The position numbers and the translations under genes are program-made. Below, piece by piece: positions 56,748 to 64,000 of a stretch of 64,000 nt of DNA (position 1 is the first letter of the stretch; each line of letters starts with the position of its first letter). This DNA is from Chroococcus sp. FPU101 (GTDB taxonomy: Bacteria; Cyanobacteriota; Cyanobacteriia; Cyanobacteriales; Microcystaceae), in contig NZ_BLJI01000016.1 of the NCBI RefSeq assembly GCF_017312365.1, positions 1-64,000 of the forward strand. The letters are read 5' to 3'. The notes beneath the pieces are model-generated. The model did not search any database and was not told the DNA's origin. It saw only the letters and a program-made list of their open reading frames with translations.

Positions 56748-57266
56748 ATGACTGCTTTGAGTTCCACCCTAGCTATTGAAATCAATGTACAGGATGATTA
56801 TTATCTTGAGTCATCCAGTCCTATTCCTGCCCAAACTTGGCAAAATTGGGTACAAGATTGGTTTAATATTCTGTCTCCTACGATACAGGAAGCGAATAGC
56901 TATGAAGTTAGTTTGTTATTAACCGATGATCGGGGGATACAAGAACTCAATGCACAATATCGTCAAAAAGATCAACCCACTGATGTCTTAGCTTTTGCCT
57001 CTCTTGAGACAGATTTTTCATTACCATCAGAGATTTTTTTAATAGAACCTTTATACTTAGGAGATATTATTATCTCAGTAGAAACAGCTAATCGACAAGC
57101 TCAAGAACATGAGTATACTCTTATACAAGAACTTGCTTGGTTAGCAGCACATGGATTTTTACATCTACTGGGGTGGGATCATCCTGATGAAGAACATTTA
57201 ATCGCAATGCTTTCTCAACAGGAAACTTTGTTAACTAAGGTTGGTCTCTTGTTTGAGAATCAGTAA
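56748..57266 (+). CDS. ybeY: Endoribonuclease YbeY (rRNA maturation factor)
   Basis: This 172-aa protein is the zinc endoribonuclease needed for 16S rRNA 3' end processing and ribosome quality control. The key motif HGFLHLLGWDH (family HGxLHLxGYDH) lies near residue 135, preceded by YLGDIIISVETANRQA. The ATG giving MTALSSTLA is chosen; an in-frame TTG ten codons upstream overlaps DUF3285. It is followed by dgkA after 31 bp. Confidence 0.93.
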   Translation: MTALSSTLAIEINVQDDYYLESSSPIPAQTWQNWVQDWFNILSPTIQEANSYEVSLLLTDDRGIQELNAQYRQKDQPTDVLAFASLETDFSLPSEIFLIEPLYLGDIIISVETANRQAQEHEYTLIQELAWLAAHGFLHLLGWDHPDEEHLIAMLSQQETLLTKVGLLFENQ

Positions 57267-57297
57267 TTGCTTTATGTTTAATATTTTATGAACTTGT

Positions 57298-57807
57298 ATG
57301 AAATCTAATCTTAAAATGACCCAACCCTCAAAAGCTCAAGCATCTGCCGTTTCTTTTGTGCCATCTCAAGAATCTTTTAAATCTAGTTCTTATCATGATG
57401 CTAATCATCTGAGACGCGAATATGCTTTGCAAGTTGCAACTAATTTAGTTGTTAGTTTCCAATATGCTTGGGCGGGTGTACGGTATGCTTTCATAACTCA
57501 AAGAAATTTTAGAATACATACCTTTATCGGTTTTTGCGCCGTTAGTTTAGCCATTGGCTTAAAAATTTCTGCCGTTGGGATTAGTATTATTACATTAACT
57601 TCGGCGTTAGTTATGGTTTTAGAATTACTTAATACTGCTTTAGAATCCATTGTTGATTTAACCGTTGGTCAGACCTATCATGACTTAGCAAAAATTGCAA
57701 AAGATTGTGCTGCAGGTGCTGTTTTGATTTCGGCATTAGCAGCCGTACTAGTTGCTAGTTTTATCATACTTCCTCCCTTACTAACTCTGCTATTTTCTCC
57801 ATTTTAA
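57298..57807 (+). CDS. dgkA: Diacylglycerol kinase-type protein DgkA
   Basis: This 169-aa protein has a polar N-terminus (about 1-45), then three membrane helices. The family motif is in LELLNTALESIVDLTVGQTY (E..NTA.E..VD), and AKDCAAGAVLISALAAVLV forms the last helix. Cyanobacterial members are close to undecaprenol/diacylglycerol kinases; the exact substrate is not shown. It lies 31 bp after ybeY and 24 bp before trpG/pabA. Confidence 0.9.
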   Translation: MKSNLKMTQPSKAQASAVSFVPSQESFKSSSYHDANHLRREYALQVATNLVVSFQYAWAGVRYAFITQRNFRIHTFIGFCAVSLAIGLKISAVGISIITLTSALVMVLELLNTALESIVDLTVGQTYHDLAKIAKDCAAGAVLISALAAVLVASFIILPPLLTLLFSPF

Positions 57808-57831
57808 TTAATCATATAAAGGAGATGTTAC

Positions 57832-58422
57832 TTGATTCTGGTTATTGATAATTACGACAGTTTTACTTATAATTTAGTCCAGTATTTAGGAGAACTAGGA
57901 ACAGAATTTACTGTTGCTCATTCGATTGAAGTTTACCGAAATGATCAAATCGAGCTAGAAACGATTAAACAGCTTAAACCCGATGGTATTGTCATTTCAC
58001 CAGGGCCAGGCCGTCCAGAAGATGCGGGTATATCGTTACAATTAATCGAGCAACTAGGCAAAACATTTCCCATTTTAGGCGTGTGTTTAGGGCATCAAAG
58101 TATTGGTCAAGTCTTTGGGGGTAAAATTATTTCGGCTCCCGTTTTAATGCACGGCAAAACATCAGAAGTTTATCATAATAATCTAGGCATTTTTCAAGGT
58201 ATTGATAATCCTTTAACCGCGACTCGTTATCATAGTCTAGTCATCGAAAAAGAAACCATACCCGATGTATTAGAAATTACCGCTTGGGTCGAAGATGGTA
58301 CAATTATGGGCGTTCGTCATCGTCAGTATCCTCATATTCAAGGTGTCCAGTTCCATCCCGAAAGTATTCTCACTCAATCAGGCAAGGAACTTTTACGCAA
58401 CTTTCTTAAATCTATTAGTTAA
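57832..58422 (+). CDS. Anthranilate/aminodeoxychorismate synthase glutaminase subunit
   Basis: This 196-aa class I glutamine amidotransferase begins at TTG with ILVIDNYDSFTYNLVQYLGE. The catalytic Cys is in GVCLGHQSIGQVFGG and the His-Glu pair in GVQFHPESIL. It supplies ammonia to either TrpE (tryptophan) or PabB (folate); a single gene often serves both in cyanobacteria. AAGGAG lies upstream of the TTG, supporting the start. It follows dgkA by 24 bp. Confidence 0.92.
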   Translation: MILVIDNYDSFTYNLVQYLGELGTEFTVAHSIEVYRNDQIELETIKQLKPDGIVISPGPGRPEDAGISLQLIEQLGKTFPILGVCLGHQSIGQVFGGKIISAPVLMHGKTSEVYHNNLGIFQGIDNPLTATRYHSLVIEKETIPDVLEITAWVEDGTIMGVRHRQYPHIQGVQFHPESILTQSGKELLRNFLKSIS

Positions 58423-58473
58423 CGCGCCTCCCTAATTACATTAGGATCATTGTATCTTCTTTTATCTAGACCT

Positions 58474-59283
58474 ATGCAACGCCGAAAACTGCTTCAATAC
58501 GCTGGAATTAGTTGTCTCTCAATGGCTGGCACCTTGGGAGCATCTTCTATCATTCAAGCACAAACCAAACCCGCTAAAACAGACAGTGGATTAACCGTAC
58601 AATGGTTGGGTCATACTTGCTTTCTCTTTACAGGGAGTGGTTATAGAATTTTAGTTAATCCATTTCGGACGATTGGTTGTACAGCAGGCTATCGCTTACC
58701 CAAAGTAGAAGCAGATTTTGTTCTCATTAGTAGTCAACTGTGGGATGAAGGGGCGGCGGAAAATTTACCTGGTAATCCTAAAATCTTATTTGAACCAGGT
58801 GTATACGAAATTAAAGACTTTAAAATCCAAGGTATCGCCAGTCCTCACGATCGTCAAGGGGGTAGACGTTTCGGAACAAATGTCGCTTGGCGTTGGACAC
58901 AAGGCGGTATTAAAATTGTACATCTCGGTGGGGCAGCTTCCCCGATCGCACTCGAACAAAAAATCTTGCTTGGCACTCCAGATTTAGCCCTTGTTCCCGT
59001 TGGTGGTGGGCCAAAAGCCTATAATCCTGAAGAAGCACAACAGGCTATATCCGTTCTACAGCCAAAAATTGTCATTCCAACTCAATTTATGACGGTAGCA
59101 GCCGATAAAAATTCCTGTGATTTGGTTTCGGTTGACGCATTCCTTAAACTGGAACAGGTTTCTGGAATGAACGTTCAAAAAATACCCAGTGATACTTTAA
59201 GAATTAGACCCTCTGACCTACCGAAAACAGGAACCGTCATCAGAGTTCTCAATTCAACCAATGCTCTAGCTCAAAAAAAGTGA
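58474..59283 (+). CDS. Metallo-beta-lactamase-fold protein with degenerate metal site, Tat signal
   Basis: This protein of about 269 aa starts MQRRKLLQYAGISCLSMAGT, a twin-arginine-like signal. The fold is of the UlaG-like group: TVQWLGHTCFLFTGSGYRIL, VNPFRTIG, and later IKIVHLGGAASPI. The usual HxHxDH reads SSQLWDE (within FVLISSQLWDEG), so most metal ligands are missing; His remains in SPHD and VHLGG only. It may bind but not hydrolyse. A TTG eight codons upstream is less likely than the ATG used. It sits between trpG/pabA and ispH. Confidence 0.8.
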   Translation: MQRRKLLQYAGISCLSMAGTLGASSIIQAQTKPAKTDSGLTVQWLGHTCFLFTGSGYRILVNPFRTIGCTAGYRLPKVEADFVLISSQLWDEGAAENLPGNPKILFEPGVYEIKDFKIQGIASPHDRQGGRRFGTNVAWRWTQGGIKIVHLGGAASPIALEQKILLGTPDLALVPVGGGPKAYNPEEAQQAISVLQPKIVIPTQFMTVAADKNSCDLVSVDAFLKLEQVSGMNVQKIPSDTLRIRPSDLPKTGTVIRVLNSTNALAQKK

Positions 59284-59333
59284 ACCCATTATCTCTAAAA
59301 TGAGTTAGAGAGGAAAATTACTATATATAAAAT

Positions 59334-60533
59334 ATGGATACCAAAGCTTTTAAACGTTCTCTACAGCAGTCGGACAACTATCATCGTAAAGGGTTTGGTC
59401 ATGAAGCTGAAGTGATGGAGGTTTTGAATACAGAATATCAAAGCAATCTGATTCAAGAAATACGCAATAATCACTATCGTTTAGAAAGAGGTAATGTCAC
59501 CATCCGTTTAGCAGAAGCATTTGGCTTTTGTTGGGGTGTAGAAAGGGCGGTTGCAATGGCATATGAAACCCGTCAACATTTCCCTGATGAACGAATTTGG
59601 ATTACTAATGAAATTATTCATAATCCCTCGGTGAATCAACGTTTACGAGAAATGGAAGTTGGATTTATTGAAGTCAATCAAGGGGAAAAAGACTTTACAA
59701 AAATTAATCAAGGCGATGTGGTGATTCTTCCTGCATTTGGGGCAAGTGTCGCCGAAATGCAGTTATTAAATAATAAAGGTTGTACGATCGTTGATACGAC
59801 CTGTCCCTGGGTGGCTAAGGTTTGGAATTCCGTCGAAAAACACAAAAAACGCGAATATACGTCAATTATTCACGGGAAATATAATCACGAAGAAACGATC
59901 GCTACAAGTTCATTTGCAGGAACCTATTTAGTTATTCTAAATCTTGCCCAAGCTGAATATGTCAGTAACTATATTCTCAATGGTGGCGATAAAAACGAAT
60001 TTCTTTTCTTATTCAAAAATGCTTATTCAGAAGGCTTTGATCCCGATCAAGATTTAGTACAAGTCGGTATCGCAAATCAAACAACCATGCTAAAAAGTGA
60101 AACCGAACAAATAGGCAAATTATTTGAACATACTATGCTGAAAAAGTATGGCCCTGCTAATTTGAATGACCATTTCATGAGTTTTAATACGATTTGTGAT
60201 GCCACCCAAGAACGTCAAGACGCGATGTTTGATTTAGTAAAAGAAGATCTTTCGTTAATGGTGGTCATTGGTGGCTATAATTCATCGAATACGACTCATT
60301 TACAAGAAATTGCCATTGATTATAAGATTCCGTCCTATCATATCGATAGTGCTGCTCGGATTTTATCAGGGAATCGCATAGAACATAAACCTCTTGGGAA
60401 AGAATTAGAAATTACTGAAAATTGGTTACCCGCAGGTAAGATTAAAGTTGGTGTAACTTCAGGTGCATCAACACCCGATAAAGTAGTCGAAGAAGTCATC
60501 GAAAAGATTTTTCAGGCTAAATTGGAATATTAA
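59334..60533 (+). CDS. ispH: 4-hydroxy-3-methylbut-2-enyl diphosphate reductase IspH
   Basis: IspH is the last enzyme of the MEP isoprenoid pathway, a [4Fe-4S] enzyme producing IPP and DMAPP. The 399-aa protein has the long cyanobacterial form. The three cluster Cys are in [27 protein letters not shown] and [15 protein letters not shown]. The catalytic Glu is in NYNHEET context ([15 protein letters not shown]) and [12 protein letters not shown] closes the protein. It precedes the phosphoesterase gene by 16 bp. Confidence 0.97.
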   Translation: MDTKAFKRSLQQSDNYHRKGFGHEAEVMEVLNTEYQSNLIQEIRNNHYRLERGNVTIRLAEAFGFCWGVERAVAMAYETRQHFPDERIWITNEIIHNPSVNQRLREMEVGFIEVNQGEKDFTKINQGDVVILPAFGASVAEMQLLNNKGCTIVDTTCPWVAKVWNSVEKHKKREYTSIIHGKYNHEETIATSSFAGTYLVILNLAQAEYVSNYILNGGDKNEFLFLFKNAYSEGFDPDQDLVQVGIANQTTMLKSETEQIGKLFEHTMLKKYGPANLNDHFMSFNTICDATQERQDAMFDLVKEDLSLMVVIGGYNSSNTTHLQEIAIDYKIPSYHIDSAARILSGNRIEHKPLGKELEITENWLPAGKIKVGVTSGASTPDKVVEEVIEKIFQAKLEY

Positions 60534-60549
60534 GATATGAAAAAACATC

Positions 60550-62139
60550 ATGACTTCGCTGTTGAGTGATCCTTTCTTACAACTACCAACAGAAAATTCT
60601 GTACAGGTAGTTTGGTTTACTGAGTTTGCAGGAACACAGCATTATGTCGTCTATGGCGAAAACTTAGAACACTTAGCAACAGCGACAACCACTAAACTGA
60701 GTCGGGTTAGAGAGGATAGCCAAGCTAAAATAATACAAAATTACTATACAGTCACTGAGCGTAACATTTGGCGACATGAAGCAGAAGCAAGTAACTTAAA
60801 ATCAGGTGAACGTCTTCCCTATCAGGTGGTTAGTCTTAATCATGCTGAAATGATTAAAAGTAAGATTTTTACTCTTTCTGCTTTACCGAAACCGCAAACC
60901 CCTCTCAAAATTTTACTGACTTCTGATCATCAATTAATGCCCATGACAGCAGCTAATTTACAGAAAGTCTGCGAAACTATTGGTAGAGTTGATGCTGTGT
61001 TTTTTGCTGGGGATTTAATTAATATAAGTGATCGCGCCTCAGAATGGTTTGATGATCATAGAGGGGGTGCGTTTTTTCCCTGTTTACAAGGTCATGCTCA
61101 TTATGAGTTACAGTCTAGGATTTATCAAGGTGGTGAAATCATTCAACACGCGCCATTATATCCCGCAATTGGTAATCATGAAGTAATGGGGCGTTTTTCC
61201 ACGATAAAAGGCTTAAATGAGCAGTTTTATGATGCTGTGCCGCGTTTTGGTCAGAAAAATCAGGATAATTCTTTTAATACCGATACTTATGAGGAAATTT
61301 TTAGTTTACCCCGTAATCAAAGATATTATGCCATCACATTTGGCGATATTCGGTTAGTGGTTTTGTATGTGACAAATGTTTGGCGTTCACCTAGTTTAGA
61401 CTACAACATTAAAGGACGTTATCAAGAAGCGGAAACAGATTTAGATCATCCTGATGCTTGGGGTTATGGGCAACATATTTTTGAGTCAATATCCAAAGGA
61501 AGTGTTCAATATCAATGGTTAGAGAAAGAATTAAACAGTACAGAATTCAAGTGCGCTAAATATAAAATTGTCATGTTTCACCATCCACCCCACACATTAG
61601 GGGCGAATATTGTTCCACCCTATACCGATCCAATTCAAAATATAGAAAGGGATCACAATGGCAATATTGTGGCGATTCGTTATGAATATCCAAGAGAAAA
61701 AGATTATATTATTCAAGATTTAGTACCATTACTCGAAAAATCGGGCGTTCATTTGGTTTTTTATGGACATTCTCATCTTTGGAACCGTTTTAGAAGTCGG
61801 AATGGTACTCACTATTTAGAATCATCAAATGTGGGTAATAGTTATGGTGCGTATCTAGGAGAAGTAAAAAGATTTATTCCTCCTTATTCTTCCTATGCAG
61901 CAACAGGAGATCCCAATGGACTAGAGCCGATTATGCCTAATATAGCTCCAATACTCGACGAAAACCATCAACCGCTTCCCTATCTAGCAAGTAATGAGAT
62001 TACCGCTTTTAGCATCCTAGATACAGAAAAAGGGACAGTGAGTAGCTATTGTTTTGATACTCGCTATCCCGATTCAAATGTAAATCAGTTTGACAAATTT
62101 TCGTTAGTTACTACCATTCCCGACAAAAGCAAGTGTTAG
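60550..62139 (+). CDS. Purple-acid-phosphatase-like metallophosphoesterase
   Basis: This 529-aa protein has an N-terminal fibronectin-like domain (about 1-110, [20 protein letters not shown]) and a calcineurin-type phosphoesterase domain. The metal motifs are [25 protein letters not shown] and FYGHSHLW. The architecture is that of purple acid phosphatases, without a clear signal peptide. It would hydrolyse phosphomonoesters, substrate unknown. The 3' end overlaps the convergent dps gene by 36 bp. Confidence 0.88.
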   Translation: MTSLLSDPFLQLPTENSVQVVWFTEFAGTQHYVVYGENLEHLATATTTKLSRVREDSQAKIIQNYYTVTERNIWRHEAEASNLKSGERLPYQVVSLNHAEMIKSKIFTLSALPKPQTPLKILLTSDHQLMPMTAANLQKVCETIGRVDAVFFAGDLINISDRASEWFDDHRGGAFFPCLQGHAHYELQSRIYQGGEIIQHAPLYPAIGNHEVMGRFSTIKGLNEQFYDAVPRFGQKNQDNSFNTDTYEEIFSLPRNQRYYAITFGDIRLVVLYVTNVWRSPSLDYNIKGRYQEAETDLDHPDAWGYGQHIFESISKGSVQYQWLEKELNSTEFKCAKYKIVMFHHPPHTLGANIVPPYTDPIQNIERDHNGNIVAIRYEYPREKDYIIQDLVPLLEKSGVHLVFYGHSHLWNRFRSRNGTHYLESSNVGNSYGAYLGEVKRFIPPYSSYAATGDPNGLEPIMPNIAPILDENHQPLPYLASNEITAFSILDTEKGTVSSYCFDTRYPDSNVNQFDKFSLVTTIPDKSKC

Positions 62140-62658
62140 GCTATCATGGGCTAAGAAGTGACCTAAATGATAGGCTCTTTCTTCGGTTTCGAGTAGTATT
62201 TTTTCATACATATAACGAGTTGCACGATCGCCTAAACTTTCCGCTTGGGCAGCTAAACGGCGTAATAATTGAATAATCTCTTGTTCTGCGGCGAGATCAT
62301 GTTCTACCATCGTCCGACAGTCAAAAGCTCCATCTTCTTCAGGGGTAAAGCAGCATAATTCAGCTAATTTTGCAAAACTAGCCGCAGGAATGCCACCTAA
62401 ACCATTGAGACGTTCCCCCGCGTCGTGTGCGTAACCTTGTGCTGCTTCGTATCCGTCTTCAAAGAATTGGTGTAAAGAATAAAACTCCGAACCCTCAACG
62501 ACAAGATGATGCTTTTGGTACTGGAGGTATAGCCCCTGAAAACTGGCTAGGACTGTATTTAAACCCTCACAGACGGGTACTGTTACACTTTTATCCAATA
62601 AAACTGGATTGTCCGCCACCTCACCAAAGGCGCGGATTAAACCTTGTGCTGTAGCCAT
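62104..62658 (-). CDS. Dps-family ferritin-like protein
   Basis: This protein of about 184 aa is a Dps/ferritin-like four-helix protein. It has [20 protein letters not shown], the Dps signature region [15 protein letters not shown] (family DxxAERIxxLGG) and an [15 protein letters not shown] helix. It would store iron and protect DNA from oxidants. The ATG giving [13 protein letters not shown] follows GAGGAGAA by nine bases and is preferred over an upstream in-frame codon that would add 34 residues. The 3' end overlaps the phosphoesterase gene. Confidence 0.85.
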   Translation of the reverse strand: MATAQGLIRAFGEVADNPVLLDKSVTVPVCEGLNTVLASFQGLYLQYQKHHLVVEGSEFYSLHQFFEDGYEAAQGYAHDAGERLNGLGGIPAASFAKLAELCCFTPEEDGAFDCRTMVEHDLAAEQEIIQLLRRLAAQAESLGDRATRYMYEKILLETEERAYHLGHFLAHDSLTLAFVGNGSN

Positions 62659-62817
62659 GTTAGTGTTCTCCTCGAAAGGAATGGGCAATATATTCTCACT
62701 ATCTAACTTTAATGCGAGTGCCTTAAGAAAGTCACTACAAATTTTAAGATTTCCTGACAATTTGCGTTAGATCTAAAGTTAGGATGCAAGAGAAATTAAA
62801 GAATCTTCGTACAACGA

Positions 62818-63483
62818 ATGGAAAATTTACAGATCGAAAATATATCCAGTTACGTCAATATTTTTATCGGTTTACTAGCGATCGTTGATCCCATTGGCGC
62901 GATGCCGATTTTCTTAAGTGTGACACAGCCAAATACCATTGAAGAAAAAAAAGCGATCGCTCGTCTAACCGCGCTGTCATTCTTCGTCATTTTATTGGTT
63001 GGGATGGTACTGGGTGAATCGATCCTAGCAGTTTTTGGCATTAGTATCGCTGCGTTTCGAGTCGCAGGTGGCTTTGTTTTATTCACAATGGGGATCTCGA
63101 TGTTAAATTCGGATCACTCAGAAGTGAGAACAACCTCAGATGATGAGGAAATTGTTGTCAAAAATCCTTCATCAGTTGCTGTCGTTCCTTTAGCCATTCC
63201 CTTACTCGCAGGGCCAGGATCACTCAGTGCCGTTATCGTCTATGCTCATCAAACAGGGAAAGTTTTATACAATGATATTGCGTTAGGGATTTCGATTACT
63301 TTTATTGCATTGTTAATTCTAATTACCTTTAGTTTAGCCCCAGAAATCGATAAACGAATCGGCAAAACAGGGATGAATATCATTGCTAAAATTATGGGAT
63401 TGATTACCATGTCGATGGCGGTTGAATTTATTGCAGGTGGTATGAGGGATTTATTTCCTGGTTTACAGGGTTTACAGATGTAG
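62818..63483 (+). CDS. MarC-family integral membrane protein
   Basis: This 221-aa protein has six predicted helices. It matches the MarC/UPF0056 pattern: NIFIGLLAIVDPIGAMPIFL, KAIARLTALSFFVILLVG, FRVAGGFVLFTMGISML, and VVPLAIPLLAGPGSLSAVIV. The function of MarC proteins is not established; the old link to multiple antibiotic resistance is not supported. It stands alone between dps and msrP, three bases from the msrP stop. Confidence 0.9.
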   Translation: MENLQIENISSYVNIFIGLLAIVDPIGAMPIFLSVTQPNTIEEKKAIARLTALSFFVILLVGMVLGESILAVFGISIAAFRVAGGFVLFTMGISMLNSDHSEVRTTSDDEEIVVKNPSSVAVVPLAIPLLAGPGSLSAVIVYAHQTGKVLYNDIALGISITFIALLILITFSLAPEIDKRIGKTGMNIIAKIMGLITMSMAVEFIAGGMRDLFPGLQGLQM

Positions 63484-63485
63484 GA

Positions 63486-64000
63486 TTAGGTATATAAACT
63501 AGCCACATATTTTCCGTAACCATTGTAGGGGAGGGTTTCTTTAATTTCCCAAGATAAACCCGGCCCTTTACCAATAAATTTTTCAGTTGCTTGTGACCAT
63601 CGCGGATGAGGTTTTGTGGGATTTACATTCGCTTGGAAATCATATTCATTTGGTACAATTGTATGCCAATAGGTTGCGGGCTGTTGCTCGACAAACTCAA
63701 TTTTAACGATCGATTTTGCGCCTTTAAAACCATATTTCCAAGGGATGACAGCGCGAATAGGTGCGCCATGTTGTTTCGGGAGATCATGACCATAAATACC
63801 CAGGGCTAAAAATGCTAAATCATTGGCCATTTCATCAATTGTTAAACTTTCTTGATAGGGCCAAGGTAAAGCCCCTAGATGAAAAGTTGGCCCTGGGATG
63901 GTTTTAGAGTCATAATAAGAACTAAAGCGGATAAACTTGGCTTGTGATGTGGGTTCAACAGCTTTGATCAATTCTTTCATCGGAAAACCCACCCAAGGCA
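63486..64000 (-). CDS. msrP: Protein-methionine-sulfoxide reductase catalytic subunit MsrP (partial)
   Basis: Only the C-terminal part (about 171 codons) lies in the window; the gene continues past the right edge. The sequence reads WVGFPMKELIK, SYYDSKTIPGP, LPKQHGAPIRAVIPWKYGFK, SIVKIEFVEQQPATYW and NGYGKYVASLYT, the C-terminal half of MsrP/YedY. The full enzyme is a periplasmic molybdopterin protein that repairs oxidised methionines, using MsrQ as electron donor. Its start and msrQ are not visible. The region seen is intact. Confidence 0.9.
   Translation of the reverse strand, partial: PWVGFPMKELIKAVEPTSQAKFIRFSSYYDSKTIPGPTFHLGALPWPYQESLTIDEMANDLAFLALGIYGHDLPKQHGAPIRAVIPWKYGFKGAKSIVKIEFVEQQPATYWHTIVPNEYDFQANVNPTKPHPRWSQATEKFIGKGPGLSWEIKETLPYNGYGKYVASLYT

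Overview
The window is a cyanobacterial chromosome segment. The photosystem II gene psbT, a complete nrtABCD nitrate transporter, ClC and FtsH proteins of cyanobacterial type, a DUF3285 protein, and many copies of the HIP1-type octamer GCGATCGC all point that way. The DNA is moderately AT-rich. I cannot name the genus safely; a unicellular or simple filamentous non-heterocystous type is my inference.

Layout. Positions 1-1800 are an accessory patch: a RelE/ParE-like toxin-antitoxin pair and a very AT-rich gene joining a nuclease-like N-terminus to two membrane helices. Positions 1846-7241 (minus strand) hold nrtA-nrtB-nrtC-nrtD, with a perfect NtcA-type box upstream. Next come a PAS/GAF/GGDEF sensor (8037), a frameshifted WsaF-like glycosyltransferase (10953-12268), a small lipoprotein pair, a GT21-like glycosyltransferase and an HtrA-type protease.

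Positions 16676-22242 encode a type I secretion locus: a PpiC-like protein, an ABC exporter with cNMP-binding and degenerate C39 domains, and an HlyD adaptor. Two likely substrates lie further on: an RTX protein split by a frameshift (26525-28104) and a metalloprotease/Calx-beta/RTX protein (28250-30469). Between them lie a CNNM-type membrane protein, tRNA-Ala(CGC), yidD, a cupin and a 2H phosphoesterase. Near-identical 32-bp repeats follow the stop codons of both RTX genes.

Positions 31736-37585 are a decaying zone: an IS4-family copy and an IS630-family copy, both with recognisable inverted repeats and broken transposases, flank a secreted S33 peptidase and a Coq4-like protein. Gene debris then leads to psbT-nrdR-rps1, with no psbB upstream.

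Positions 38228-64000 are mostly housekeeping: psbT, nrdR, rps1, a HAD phosphatase, metK, a ClC transporter with CBS and UspA domains, eda, a phosphatase and an HI0933-type flavoprotein. They also include an orphan brnA with a truncated brnT, an ATP-grasp/alpha-E/transglutaminase operon, ftsH, a frameshifted Rpn-like nuclease, and prfB with its programmed +1 frameshift. The segment ends with DUF3285, ybeY, dgkA, trpG/pabA, a degenerate metallo-beta-lactamase-fold protein, ispH, a metallophosphoesterase, dps, marC and the 3' part of msrP.

The best candidates for something undescribed are the nuclease/membrane protein at 807-1778 and the ATP-grasp/alpha-E/transglutaminase trio with its small membrane neighbour at 48729-52274. 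No CRISPR array or rRNA gene was seen.
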